A stretch of 64,000 bases of DNA from Maniola hyperantus (Eukaryota; Arthropoda; Insecta; Lepidoptera; Nymphalidae): the NCBI RefSeq assembly GCF_902806685.2, contig NC_048562.1, forward strand, positions 744,001-808,000, in the 5' to 3' direction. Shown here piece after piece: positions 42,277-55,302 of this stretch; the first letter of the stretch is position 1; each line of letters starts with the position of its first letter. Below the pieces are notes generated by a model that searched no databases, had not been told where the DNA came from, and worked only from the letters and a program-made list of their open reading frames with translations. The position numbers and the translations under genes are program-made.

Positions 42277-43893
42277 ATGAGTGATGAGACTGAAGGTTAT
42301 TGTCGACTATGCGCGGAGCCACGACGAATAAGTGAGATGCTATCACCAGACAAAGATGTCATAGCTAACTCGAAAGTGATCACCAAGTTATCGTGGATAA
42401 ACATCGATATATCTTCGACTGATGGTCTCCCAAACACAATATGTTATGCCTGCTTGGATCTACTAGAGCGTACGTGGAGTTTCCTCAACAACGTGAGAGC
42501 AGCGCAAGAGAAATTAATAACTTTGTTCTCGAACACGCTGAAAGACAATGCCTACGAAATCGAACTCGAAAACAAGGATTACAATAACAAAACACCCGGA
42601 AAACCAGTGGACGAAAACTGGGCGATCTTCCAAGAGCTGAAACGCGAGATAAAAATCGAGAATTTGCACGATATCGTACCAAATTTATACCCGAATGCCT
42701 CAGTTGAAATTTCCAACGCGAATCAATTAGAAATTAAACTCGAGACTAATAGTGATAGAGACAATGATGTAATTACCGATTCCAACGACGATTTCGAGCG
42801 TTTAAGTACAGATAGTGACGTTCCATTAAAACAGAGTGTGAAGAAAAAACGTGGCAAACCGAAACATAAAAAATCCAAAGATAGAAGCTCCAAAAAAGGT
42901 TTTGAAGCTACAAATTCGACATGGGAGGACCAAGCGTGTATGTGTGCTAAATGTGATGCAAACTGTCAAAGTATTCTGTTGTTACAACTACATTCCTTAC
43001 AAATACATGACTGTTGCTGTATTTTTAAGTGCACACAGTGCGCTAAAGTATTTCCTAGCTATCGCTCCTTCATAAGACATACAAGAACACATAACAAAGC
43101 TTTACAACACTGTTGCGAGTTCTGCAATCAATCATTCCTGTACCTATCCGAGTTATCGACACACAAAATGGAATATCACAAATCAGTATACAAAACTAAG
43201 TGTTCGAACTGCGGCGCCAACTTTGACTCACCAGAAGAACTAGACGAACATAAAAACTTATTTAATAAAAATTCAAAATTGAAAAGGATTTCGAACGGCG
43301 AAGATCAAATTGAACACAAATGCAATCAATGCAGCAAAGTCTTTAAAAGTCGTGCGAATCTTAACCAACATAAACAATTACATACGGAACGTAAAAAAGA
43401 CTTTGCTTGCCATGTTTGCGGTAAAATGTTCTACACGAAAGGCACTTTAGGTACACATTTGGTTGTACATGAGGAGAAACGTCCATTCAAATGCAACCAT
43501 TGTCCGTTAGCATTTCGAGCGAAAGGCAACCTTATTTCCCATCTAAGTTTGCATTCGGGTTTGAAGCCATTTATTTGTGAACAGTGTGGGAAAAGTTTTA
43601 GAGTTAAACGACATTTAATGTCTCATTCTATTATCCATACCGACTTAAGACCGTATGTTTGTGAATACTGTAACAAGTCTTTCCGATTTAAAACCCGTTT
43701 GAACCTACATTTGAGACAACACACAGGTGTACGTCCGTATAAATGTATTTATTGCCAACGGGACTTCACCAATGGTTCGAACTATAAGAAACACATGAAA
43801 CGACGTCACGGTATTGACACGTCCACACGATTAAAGTCCAAAATTGTTAGTAAAAAAGAAATTACTGTAATAAGTGACACTATAGCACAGTAA
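42277..43893 (+). CDS. ZAD-C2H2 zinc-finger transcription factor, intronless
   Basis: 538 aa. The start is the ATG of MSDETEGYCRLC; the frame is open a little further upstream but without an earlier ATG. Residues 8-80 form a zinc-finger-associated domain (ZAD) with its four cysteines at 9, 12, 56 and 59 (YCRLC, ICYAC), which mediates dimerisation in insect C2H2 proteins. Residues 85-215 are an acidic linker ending in a lysine-rich patch (KKKRGKPKHKKSKDRSSKKG) that could be a nuclear signal. From about 222 to 511 come roughly ten fingers. The first (CAKCDANC) and the fourth (CSNCGANFDSPEELDEH, missing the second histidine) are degenerate; eight are canonical, the last five closely spaced with the usual linkers. 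It should be a nuclear DNA-binding regulator. ZAD-C2H2 genes expand by lineage, so I give no ortholog. The single exon could suggest retroposition, but many ZAD genes have few introns. Confidence 0.93.
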   Translation: MSDETEGYCRLCAEPRRISEMLSPDKDVIANSKVITKLSWINIDISSTDGLPNTICYACLDLLERTWSFLNNVRAAQEKLITLFSNTLKDNAYEIELENKDYNNKTPGKPVDENWAIFQELKREIKIENLHDIVPNLYPNASVEISNANQLEIKLETNSDRDNDVITDSNDDFERLSTDSDVPLKQSVKKKRGKPKHKKSKDRSSKKGFEATNSTWEDQACMCAKCDANCQSILLLQLHSLQIHDCCCIFKCTQCAKVFPSYRSFIRHTRTHNKALQHCCEFCNQSFLYLSELSTHKMEYHKSVYKTKCSNCGANFDSPEELDEHKNLFNKNSKLKRISNGEDQIEHKCNQCSKVFKSRANLNQHKQLHTERKKDFACHVCGKMFYTKGTLGTHLVVHEEKRPFKCNHCPLAFRAKGNLISHLSLHSGLKPFICEQCGKSFRVKRHLMSHSIIHTDLRPYVCEYCNKSFRFKTRLNLHLRQHTGVRPYKCIYCQRDFTNGSNYKKHMKRRHGIDTSTRLKSKIVSKKEITVISDTIAQ

Positions 43894-44289
43894 ATTACTG
43901 TACATAAATATGTCAAAGTAAAAACTGTTATCCAGCAAAAACTATTTTTGACCGACTTCCAATTAGAAATCAGTCAAAACTACTTTTTTCTATTGACATT
44001 GGTCAAAGTATTTTCGAAACTCCCATACACATACATGAAGGGAGTTGATGCCACAGTTTGCATTGCGTGGAAAGAAGGATCTGGCATAATGGACATGTAT
44101 ATTTTATTTATATTTGTTAGCAGAGAAAAATGGACTTGTATATTAATCATTTTAATTTAATGCTAGAATATGACTTATTTGATTTATTTAATGAAATCTA
44201 ACATGGATTAAGTTAACTTAAGACTCGTAATTATATGAAATGATCCATTGTGACATTTTTGAAGAAAATCTAAGAAATGGTTTTATAAT

Positions 44290-44492
44290 TATGACTAGAC
44301 TAGACTTCGTGTGGACAACACAAATTTCAAACCCCTATTTTACCCCCTTATGGGTTGAATTTTCAAAAATCTTTTCTTAGCGGACGCCTACGTCATAATA
44401 GCTATCTGCATGCCAAATTTCAGCGTAATCCGTCCAGTAGTTTGAGCAGTGTGTTGCTAGATCAGTCAGTCAGTCAGTCAGCTTTTCTTAGA
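44290..44492 (-). mobile_element. Helitron-like element B, 5' CTAG end lost
   Basis: Minus-strand copy beginning gacttcgtgtggacaacaca and ending in a CAGT run, 400 bp downstream of the zinc-finger gene. AATAAATAAG at about 44569 is a possible poly(A) signal for that gene. Confidence 0.55.
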
Positions 44493-44613
44493 AATTGCTG
44501 CTAAGCTCTTGGAAAATAACTTTGTTTTAAAAGTATTCATAAAATGATAGATTTATTTTTACTTATTTTTAATAAATAAGTACAGAAGTGATACACATTT
44601 TATTTTATTTGAT

Positions 44614-44770
44614 ACGAGTCCTGCAAATTGCTAATGCGCGTGGCCGTCATTTTAGTGACGTCGCCACTAGACTGAAGTTTCGGGCTGATGGTATATTTTT
44701 ATTTCGGCTGACGTCATTTCGATGTTAATGAGACATGGTTCCAGCGCAATAGCAATTTGCGGGACGTATA
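44614..44770 (-). mobile_element. MITE with AGTCCCGCAAA ends
   Basis: gagtcctgcaaattgctaat to gcaatttgcgggac, same family as the inverted pair at 36760-37137, with a shortened core. Confidence 0.65.
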
Positions 44771-44851
44771 CCCGCCATATTGTAAAAGGTACAATACAAT
44801 AAGTAATGTGATATAGGTCATGCTCCAAATAATTTACATTGTTCATTGAAG

Positions 44852-45152
44852 CTGTGATAGCTTAGTGGTTAGGACGTCCGCCTTCTAATCGGAGGTTGGG
44901 GGTTCGATCCCTGGTACGCACCTCTGAATTTTCGGAGTTATGTGCGTTTTAAGTAATTAAATATCACTTGCTTTAACGGTGAAGGAAAATATCGTGAGGA
45001 AACTTGCATGCGAGAGTTCTCCATAATGTTCTCAAAGGTGTGTGAAGTCTACCAATCCGCACATGGCTAGCGTGGTAAACTATGGCCAAAACCCTTCTCT
45101 CTGAGAGGAGAACCGTGCTCTGTAGTGAGCCGGTGATAGGATGACAATGATG
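44852..45152 (+). mobile_element. SINE family 1, full length
   Basis: Well-preserved head (gctgtgatagcttagtggtt), body, and a short ATGATGATG tail. It is followed at about 45155 by a SINE family 3 head fragment (gcgaagtggtaagtacctat). Confidence 0.75.
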
Positions 45153-45299
45153 ATGATTGTAGCGAAGTGGTAAGTACCTATGAACTTATAACGGGTTGCC
45201 CCAGGTTCGATTCCCGACACTGGCGTATTTGGGATGTCTCTAAATTTGCTCTACAAACCTAGAGGCACAGACGTATATGACCAAAAGGGTATTGAACTG

Positions 45300-46250
45300 T
45301 ACCTAGTAATAAAATAATGTAATGTTTTGTATAGGGGTAGTTTATGGAGCTAAAATTCATTATCAAAGAGAATAATTAAAAAATCACGATCTTTATTTAT
45401 TTTTAACATGGACTTCACGCTATACGGAAGGTGACCATGCCGTCACAATCCATAAACGACAAATATTTTTCATTTTTTGAACATAAAAATAAAGTAATTT
45501 CTGCGAGAAAATACTTTTATGTTAAAAAATTTAAAAATATTTGTCGTTTACGCCTTGTGATGTCCTTAATCGCCTTCCGTACTGTCTGACGTTATTTTTT
45601 TTTTTATTGATGTAACGAGCAGGCGTAATTATGTTAAAAATAACGAAAAATCTATTTTTTTTTAATTATTTTCTTCAATAATGAATTCTAGCCCCATAAA
45701 CTACCGCTATACAAAACATCACATCATTTTATTACTACAGTTAAGACGTTATTTGTGCCATATAGGTATGATTATGTCAAGATTACCACTGGTTCGGAAA
45801 GCATTTTCTACTGAGAAGAGCCGGCAAGAAAAGGTCTGTAGTTTCGCTCTTTTATCCTCTGAGAGACATGAATTAATTAGGCATGAATAACTCGAATATG
45901 TTATGATTAAACACAATAAACTATGTTCTATGCAATCTTGCTAGTATGTCGCACGCGCGCGATCGTCCGTCTCCGAGGTGATACACACGTGATTTGTAGG
46001 TAGGGATAAGTCTTAAGATAAAAATCTCGCGAGTAAAAACTTATTATAAAATAGAATAGAAAGAATAGAATACAACCCACCACCTCCCATGGCCCCACCA
46101 ACCAATAAAAAAAAAGTTATAAAATAGCTTATTAATAATAGATAATAAGAAAATAAATTTTGCATGCCCACTGTATGGCGGATTGTAGCTGTAAATAAAC
46201 CACTGTAACACCATCATTTTACCTGCAATCGTGCAAATAAATGATTTGAT
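45300..46250. repeat. old repeats, including a palindromic region and LINE 3' pieces
   Basis: 45300-45720 is an imperfect large inverted repeat: ataaaataatg...tgttttgtata at the left faces tatacaaaacatcacatcat at the right. A similar sequence lies at 29505-29590, 33085-33165 and 59215-59270. 45775-45835 is the dispersed 'ccactggttcggaaagc' LINE-type block. Confidence 0.5.
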
Positions 46251-46550
46251 TTGAACCTCGCGGTTATATGGGCCGAAACGCGGGAGGGCGCCCGTTCGGT
46301 ACTTGCTCGGTGGCTCGTTCCCTTTTCCTTCTTGACTCCCTACAAATTCTTTCTATCCTTTCCTTGTCCCTTTGAGTCTTTCTCCCCTTTCTGGGGCAGA
46401 CGTGCACAAAAACCCAGATCCCCGCGTGCCCCGCGGTCCGGATCCTTCCTCAAACACCCACTGTTCCACGGTCACGGTCCGAGACCGACAAAAGTTAAAA
46501 CAATTAAATAGTTAAAAGTAAATTAAATTAAATTAAATTAAAAGTTTATA
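46251..46550 (+). repeat. GC-rich segment of unknown origin
   Basis: Pyrimidine-rich and GC-rich compared with its surroundings, ending in an AATTAAATTAAATTAAA run. The long open frame here lacks similarity to anything I know. It may be the 3' end of a retroelement. Confidence 0.35.
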
Positions 46551-46555
46551 TAGGT

Positions 46556-46795
46556 ACTAGCTTATGCTCGCGACTTCGTCCGCGTGGACTACAAAATTTC
46601 AAACCCCTATTTAACCACCTTAGGAGTTGAATTTTCAAAAATCCTTTCTTAGCGGATGCCTACGTCATAATAGCTATCTGGATGCCAAATTTCAGTCCGA
46701 TCCGTCCAGTAGTTTGAGCTGTGCGTTGATAGATCAGTCAGTCAGTCAGTCAGTCAATCAGTCAGTCACCTTCTCCTTTTATATATATAGATGAG
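46556..46795 (-). mobile_element. Helitron-like element B
   Basis: Minus-strand full copy, ctagcttatgctcgcgactt to ccttttatatatatag, with a CAGT run at 46736-46768. Confidence 0.65.
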
Positions 46796-46984
46796 TGACA
46801 GAGAAAACGCTCTACAAAAAAACCAAAATGTAATTCTAAAGCCCGATGTACCTACATTACTTTCTGCCACGTACTGTATAAATAATGTCAAAATTATGAT
46901 TTAAAATAATAAACCGTCGACGTTGCTTGCTTGAATATTTTATTGTAGAAATCAAAGAAAAGACGTATATTTAGATACGTAACA

Positions 46985-47365
46985 CGATTACGAAAGCAAA
47001 TCCGAAGATATCATAAATCTTAGCCCGTGCCGCTCTCGTGTGCATCGGCCCGTGTTCACCAAACCGTGCGGAAAACAAAAGCGGCGGAAACATTACTCCA
47101 GTCGTTCACAAGAAACATCGCGAGACAGTTTTCTACCTAAAACCGGCGAAAAATACACTAAAAACTAGCTTTAAACCGATAAAAACATCCAAAAACATAT
47201 TTACAACGGTCGATTTTGAAAGTTCGATAAAAAAGTTCGATCTACCTTTGAAATTTAAAAAGTGGCATTAAAACTTGTTAAAATTACTTCTAAAGTGTCT
47301 CAAAATCATTAAAAAAGAGTATCAATAGTTATTTTTGACTACCATTAAAACTTAAAATTGCTTAG
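46985..47365 (+). promoter_or_regulatory. putative leader exon of the ACE-like gene
   Basis: CpG-bearing DNA (gtgccgctctcgtgtgcatc) leads to a strong donor (CTTAG|GTAAGT) at 47366. No ORF of note begins here apart from a 77-codon frame. It would splice to the signal-peptide exon region near 48.2 kb. A decayed copy of its middle lies at 47468-47640. Assignment to the ACE-like gene is inference from position and strand. Confidence 0.35.
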
Positions 47366-47467
47366 GTAAGTAACTAACTACTTATATTAAAAATTGGAAC
47401 ATAAAAATATAATTTTAAAAATTATTTGGATGTACTTATTATACATATGTAGTAGAATGTGCCTTTA

Positions 47468-47640
47468 ACAAAAGCGGCGGACCTCCGCAAGAAAGACCGA
47501 TAGACAGTTTTCTACCTAAAACCGGCGAAAAATACACTAAAAACTAGCTTTAAATCGATAAAAACATCCAAAAATACAACGGTCGATTTTGAAAGTTCGA
47601 TAAAAAAGTCGAATCAAACTGCGAAATTGAAAAAAAATTG
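47468..47640 (+). repeat. second copy of the leader segment
   Basis: The stretch from 'aaaagcggcgga' through 'agacagttttctacctaaaa' and 'acaacggtcgattttgaaag' repeats 47077-47250 at high identity, about 390 bp downstream. Small deletions distinguish the copies. Confidence 0.7.
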
Positions 47641-48203
47641 TAAAGTGGAATAAACTGTCTCGTAAACAGTTAAAAATCACTTTAAAGTTTTAAAATTATA
47701 GTTATTTTTGTCAATAAGTATTAAAAATCATTATGAAAGTGAATCTACCTGCGAATATTTAAAAAAAAATTTGAGTATGCCGTCTATAAGTACATACAGT
47801 AAAATCTAGTAGTAGTAGTAGTATACAGTAAAATCTGTGTAAAAGTAACTAATACTATCTAAAAACTGTTAAAAAAGTATTAAAATAGATATTTATAGAT
47901 AACTTTCTTAAGATTGCGAGCTGGGAGGTATAGATAGTACACTATACATTATATTCATATTTAATTTTTAATGTGTTTTAACTTTTAGTGGAATCAGAAT
48001 AATATTATAAATAATAAACTTAACTATTGACTAAAATTGAGTTTAAGTTAATTATAACTATACCTACTGTTAAAAATAAAAACAGTTAATCGAAAAATGC
48101 ATGATAACAACAAAATTAATTATTTGCAAAAATAATGCGCGATAAATAAAGTTCGTGCGCGTTGACTCCATATATCTGAGTGTTATTGGTTTTTTTTTTA
48201 AAC

Positions 48204-51200
48204 ATGGTCGGCAAAAGAGTTGCTCTGTTCTGCCTATTTGCTTTCTACACACGGTATGCGGCCGGCGATGATTACCTCAGGATGGTGAGTGAGAATATGT
48301 TTATCATGATCATGATTGTGATCATCACAGTTAAAGATAGTGGAAAACTGAAAACTAAACGCATGCTATGATTTTGCGCATGTCAGTTACCCACAGATTA
48401 ATCGAAGATACTTTTTCAAGACCTCGCTGGCGCAGTGGTGATGTGGTCTTTTGAACGCGGGTTCGATTCCCGGCAGGAGCAGAATTTATAATTCCTAAAT
48501 TGTCTCTGGTCTGGTCTGGTAGCCAAGGCCATAGTCTCTCGCTCTGTCTGGTCTGGCTAGTTACTACCCTGGCTAGTCACCACCCTGCCGGCAAACGATT
48601 TAGCGTTCCGGTACGATGCCGTGTAGAAGCCGATAAGGGGTAGGTATGGGTGCAATAAAATTGCGACACTCCTTCCAAGTTAGCCCGCTACCATCTTACA
48701 CTGCATCATCACTTACCACCAAGTGAGATCACAGTCAAGGGCTAAGTTGTAATAGAATATTTTTATTCAAATAAACTTTTACAAGTAGGCTATGGTACTT
48801 TTGAATCGTCAAATGCATCTATCACTGGTTTGAGTTGAGTTGAGCTATGTCGGTTACTCTAGGTCTCCTATGGATCTCCTCATTTCTAATTTGATCACAA
48901 AACTCCGCACATAGCTCTCTCCATCGCCCGCTGAGTGTCTCTGAGCTTTCTTATGAGGCCCATAGTTAGCGACCATGTCTCGGATCCATATGTCATCACT
49001 GGCAACACGCACTGTTCGAAGACTTTGGTCTTCAAGTACTGAGGAATTTTTGACAAGAAGACATCTCGAAGCTTCCTGAACGCTGCCCAACCGAGTCTGG
49101 GGACCCACTGCATTACTATCTCAAGAGAACTCCTACCATTATGTTATTAATGGAAAGGAGTCGCGACCAGAGGCGTCTTTACCTATGGTGAAGGGTGTGC
49201 GCGACGGGTCTAAGGGGGCGCCGAGCGCCCTCTAATGCGACACCTCCAAAGATGCGTCGATGCCGGCGCTCTCAAAGACCCTGCGCTCGTGTTATGGCCG
49301 ACGCCGTTATCATTTAAAATTGCACCTTTTGCATCTGAATTTCTGTTTGAAAATATAAATGTTGGTATTCGATTTTGACCCTGCATGCTCCTACTATACT
49401 AGAGGGCGCCAGGGTACTGGTTGCACACGGGCGCCACAAGGACTAGAGATGCCTCTGGTCGCGACTCTCAGCATTGAGGAAGAAGAATAGATTTTCTAAT
49501 CGCATGTTGCGCTTCAGAAGTTGCCAAAAGCACAAACTAGCAATTAAGCTCCATTGCCCTAAATGACCCGGTTTTGGCGGAAAATTTTGTCAACCCGGTC
49601 ACGCCGTGGTCACACCGTGAAGGTTGTCGTCAGTACACAAAAGACGGTTTAACCCGTTTACTGAGGGCACTACCGTGACGAGGTTTTGGCAGTTTTGGGG
49701 TATGAAATACCTATATACATTACAACTACCTAGTCATCATCATCATGATCAACCCATCGCCGGCTCACTACAGAGCACGGGTCTCCTCGAGTGAGAAGGG
49801 TTTTGGCCATAGTCTACCACGCTGGCCATGTGCGGATTGGTAGACTTCACCTTTGAGAACATTATGGAGAACTCTCAGGCATGCAGGTTTCCTCACGATG
49901 TTTTCCTTCACCGTTAAAGCAAGTGATATTTTAATAACTTAAAAACCACTGAGTTACTCAAATGTGTGCAAAGGAGAAAGCTCGAATATCAGGGCCATGT
50001 TATGCGCAACCCAAAATACGATCTACTGCAGCTTATAATACATAGCCGTAGACGAATATCCTGGCTCAAGAACCTTCGCCAGTGGTTTAACATGAGTACA
50101 AGATCACTGTTTACGGCAGCAGTAAACAAGATCCAGTTAGCCTTAATGATTGCCAACCTCCGGTAGGAGATGGCACTTGAATAAGAAGAAGAAAAACGCA
50201 CATAACTCCGAAAAGTTGGAGGTGCGTACCCGGGATCGAACCCCCGACCTCCGATTGGAAGGCGGACGTCCTAACCACTAACCTACGTCCTAATAACTAC
50301 TAATAGCTACCTACTTGCAATTTTCTCCTGCCTATTGATTCGCTCAGTATCTAACATTGAATGGTCGTCGGAAATCGCAGCGTTGAAAGGTCTCCGACTA
50401 GGTGGTCGACATCCGGCGAGTCACAGGGAGCCGCTGGACTGAGGCGGTAAGATCGATGTGAAGTCCCTACAAGAGACCTACGAGTAGGTCCAGCAGTGTA
50501 CTCTATCGGTTGATGATGATGATGATGATGATGACTAGAATGACAGAAATTGTAAATGATACCTAAAGTTGTAAAATTTTCACTTGCAAACAGTAGGTTA
50601 CCAGTTGCCACATTGTTTCAAGTTGGCATCAAGTTACGTTATACAGACAGACAAGACAATAGCTATATACAAAACCGCTTTCGCTACGCCTAAGTGTATT
50701 TTAATTGCCATACGAAAATGAACTTTTATTTAAGTATCTAAATATTCTAAACTAGCTTATGTTCGCGACTTCGTCCGCGTGGACTACACGAATTTTAAAC
50801 CCCTATTTCACCCCCTTAGGGGTTGAATTTTCAAAAATCCTTTCTTAGCGGATGCCTACGTCATAATAGCTATCTGCATGCCAAATTTCAGCCCGATCCG
50901 TCCAGTAGTTTGAGCTGTGCGTTGATAGATCAGTCAGTCAGTCAGTCAGTCAGTCACCTTTTCCTTTTATATATTTAGACTAGCTGATGCCAACGACATC
51001 GTACGCGTGGATTTAGGTTTTTAAAAATTAAAACTTTTGATTCTTAGGGATGAAAAGTAGCCTATGTCACTCCCCAGATCTTGGGCTGAGATCTATAGAG
51101 CGTACTTTGACTTTGCACAGACTTAAGATTGAGTTAAAACGAGACAGATTTCTATGAGAGACATAGCTCTGTCTCGTTTTAACTCTGTCTTAAGTCTAAG

Positions 51201-54200
51201 CTGCCGAGTGCCCACGTATATCTACGTAGTGCTCTATAGATCTCACCCTTAAACTATATCCATGCAAAAAACCGGCCAAGTGCGAGTCAGGCTCGCGCAA
51301 TGAGGGTTCCGTACTACAGTCGTATTTTTTCGACATTTTGCACGATAATTCAAAAACAGATAAAAAGAAAAGATGATGGATAAAGAATAGATAAAAAATT
51401 GTTTTAGAATGCACAGGTGAAGCCCTTTTATATGATACCCCACTTGATATAGTTATCTTACTTCGAAAAATGAAAATACTAATTATAAGTTCATGACCAC
51501 AATTTAATTTTTTTTGTGTGATATAACCACAAATTCACGGTTTTCAGATTTTTCCCCAAATGTCAGCTATAAGACCCACCTACCCACCAAATTTCATGAC
51601 TCTAGGTCAACGGAAAGGAAATTAGAGGTTCTGGTTTCAGTCTACCGGTGCAGTTGTGAGCGCTGTGGTCTTAATATTGGGAGGTCCCGGGTTCGATTCC
51701 TGGCAGAGGTTTGGAGTTTTATAATTTCTAAATTTCTGGTCTGGTCTGGTGGGAGGCTTCGGCCGTGGCTAGTTACCACCCTACCGGCAAAGCCGTGCCG
51801 CCAAGCGATTTAGCGTTCCGGTACGATGCCGTGTAGAAACCAAAGGGGTATGGGTTTAATAAAAACAGCCATACCCCTTCCAGGTTAGCCCGCTATCATC
51901 TTAGACTGCATCATCACTTACCACAAGGTGAGATTGCAGTCAAGGGCTAACTTGTATCTGAATAAAAAAAAAAAGGTTAGCACGCTTCCATCTTAGACTG
52001 CATCGTCACTTACCATCAGCTGGGTGATTCGCTAACTCAGTTTCTAACACGGAATAATAGGCAAGGCGCCCATTTTTTAATCCGTTGAAGGTTTTCTACG
52101 AAAAAATATTTTAATATCACCCAGTGAGACAGCAATGTAGAACTAACCAACCTCGGTGGCTATCATTTAGTGTTAGACACTGAGAGAATCACCTAGCTGG
52201 TGAGATTGCAGTCAAGGGCTACATTGAATCTGGATTTTAAAAAATCTTAAGTTATAAACACTGGGTACTTTATTCTGTTCCAAGAAAATAATTTAATGAC
52301 ACTAAGTAGTTGAGTTAATATAACCTTGGTTCCACATTATGAACATGTCATATTAAGTTAATCATTTTAAGTTCATCCGGTAGTTCCGATCTTGTGACAG
52401 ATTTGAAGGCTCTAGAAAAATGATTCGAGATGAAATCCAAGGTCCATCCGTCGGCTGCGAAGCTGTGATAGCCTAGTGGTTAGGACGTCCGCCTTCTAAT
52501 CGGAGGTCGGGGATTCGATCCCGGGCACGCACCTCTAACTTTTCAGAGTTATGTGCGTTTTAATTGATTACCACTTGCCTTAACGGTGAAGGAAAACATC
52601 TTGAGGAAATCTGCATGCCTGAAAGTTCTCCATAATATGTTCTCAAAGGTGTGTGAAGTCTACCAATCCGCGTATGGCCAGCGTGGTAGACTATGGGCAA
52701 AACCCTTCTCACTCTGAGAGGAGACCCGTGCTCTGTAGTGAGCCGGCGATGGGTTGATCATGATGATCCATCAGCTTATACAGGGTGTCACCAGAACGCT
52801 AGCAAAAACTTAGCGTTATTGTTATACTATCTAAACACAAACCAATACCAATAACCATATTTTGCCTCATTTTGTAGTTTTAGTATTTTTCAATGTATAG
52901 CGCGCAAAACTAGGGTCAAAGCCCGCCTACGACGCGGCATTGACCTACTTACGCAACGTCCGTTGACTTCTAGCGTCAGTCAGATGTCAACGGACATATG
53001 ACTGACGTCCGTCAGGGGTTATTTGCAATATACCCCTGGTGCAGTGGTAAGCTCTGTAGTCTTATTGGGGAGGTCCCGGGTTCGATTCTGGCCAGGGCAA
53101 TTTCGGAATTTATATTTTCTAAATTGTCTCTGGTCTGGTCTGGTGGAAGGCTTCAGCCGTGGCTAGTTACCAACCTACCAGCAAAGCCATGCCGCCTTGT
53201 GGTTTCGCGTTCCGGTACGATGCCGTGTAGAAACCGATTAGGGGTCCAAGTTAGCCCGCTTCCATCTTAGACGGCATCATTACTTACCATCAAGTGAGAT
53301 TACAGTCAAAGGCTAACTTGTATGAGAAAAAATAAATTTAATATTATGTTTTTTGCATTAATTACAGGGGATGAACACGAACGCAGCGGAGGCGACGCAG
53401 TTCCTTCGAGAATATGACAGAGAAGCTTCTGGAATGTGTTACAGGCAAGTTCACCATCTTCTCCACATTTTGACAACCTGATAATAAAACTTTGGCCCAG
53501 GTTTAGATATTAGTTCATCATGATCAACCGATCAGCGACTCACTACAGAGCTTCTCAGGGTGAGAAGGGAAAAATCTGAAAACCGCGAACTTTGACTTTC
53601 AAAGTCAAAGTCAAATGATTTATTCAAAATAGGTAATAAATCCTACTCTTTTCGATTGTCAGTTGTTGGATTTGTAAGATATAGTGGTGATAATTATTTC
53701 GCAAACTTAAAACTAAAGCTACGAGGGTTCCAAACGCGCCCAAGTCTGAGAAGAAGAGCCCACAACAAACTCAGCATCCTGAAAAAAAATTAAAATGTGT
53801 TCATGAACAAATATTAGTATTTTCAACTTTCAAAGTAAGATAACTATATCAAGTGGCGTATCATATGTGCATTCTAAAACAGATTTTTATTTATTTTTAT
53901 GCATCATAGTTTCATAGTTTTTGAAATTATCGTGCAAAATGTCGAAAAAATACGACTGTAGTACGGAACACTCGTTGCGCGAGCCTGACTCGCACTTGGC
54001 CGGGTTTTTGATTGACGCGTCGCTTATTTTTTTTTTAAAGAATATTAGCCATGTTAAATGAGTAACATTCCCCTTTCCTCTCCAACTAAGCGTCAGGCTT
54101 GTGCTGGGAGTAGGTACGACAATAGTGCAACGGGCGGGGTTTGAACCGTCGACATTTCTGTTTTCAGTCCACTCCTATACCGGTTGAGCTATTGAGGCTC

Positions 54201-55264
54201 GTATACCAATACTCAATATACCAAGTGGGGTATCATTGAAAGGGCTTTCTTTACCTGTGCATTCTAAAACAGATTTTCATTTATTTTATGCATCATAGTT
54301 TTTGAAATGATCGTGCAAAATGTCGAAAAAATACGACTGTAGTACGGAACACTCGTTGCGCGAGCCTGACTCGCACTTGGCCGGGTTTTTGATTGACGCG
54401 TCGCTTATTTTTTTTTTAAAGAATATTAGCCATGTTATGACTAATATTGCCCTTTCCTCTCCAACTAAGCGTCAGGCTTGTGCTAGGAGTAGGTACGACA
54501 ATAGTGCAACGGGCGGGGTTTGAACCGTCGACCTTTCTGTTTTCAGTCCACTCCTATACCGGTTGAGCTATTGAGGCTCGTATACCAATACTCAATATAC
54601 CAAGTGGGGTATCATTGAAAGGGCTTTCTTTACCTGTGCATTCTAAAACAGATTTTCATTTATTTTTATGCATCATAGTTTTTGAAATTATCGTGCAAAA
54701 TGTCGAAAAAATACGACTGTAGTACGGAACACTCGTTGCGCGAGCCTGACTCGCACTTGGCTGGGTTTTTGATTGATGCGTCGCTTATAGGTATCTCTAC
54801 ATTTAATCAATTTGTCGTTTTCAGAGTAACCATGTCCCAATGGAAGTTTGTCACCAACATAACAGAGTACAATAGACGAAGAATGCTGGAGGAACTGGCC
54901 CTGAGCTCCAAGTTCGAGAGGCTGTCCTGGAGGAAGGCGGCTGCCTATGATGCTTCAAGATTATCAGACCCTCAGGGAAGGAAGCAGTTGACCAGGATTG
55001 TCCAAGCCAGTCGGGCTGCATTGCCTGATGATAAATTTACTGAGGTTATATTTTCTCTCATATTTTTTCAAAGAATTTTAGCCATGTTTATCATGACTTG
55101 CTTGGGGTTTGAACCGCCGACCTTTGGGTATTGAGGCTTTAATTTCTCTCGCTCCACTCTTCTGTGTAGTATTATTTCATGTAAGTCTTGTGGTAATTAT
55201 TACATATCAAGCTGTATATGCCTATAATTGATGATTGTAGTAGGACTGGAATTGTTTGTGACAT

Positions 55265-55302
<38 letters not shown>

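Noticed and set aside
46251..46511. 86-aa ORF
   Set aside because: Pyrimidine-rich repeat-like DNA with no family resemblance and no link to a gene.
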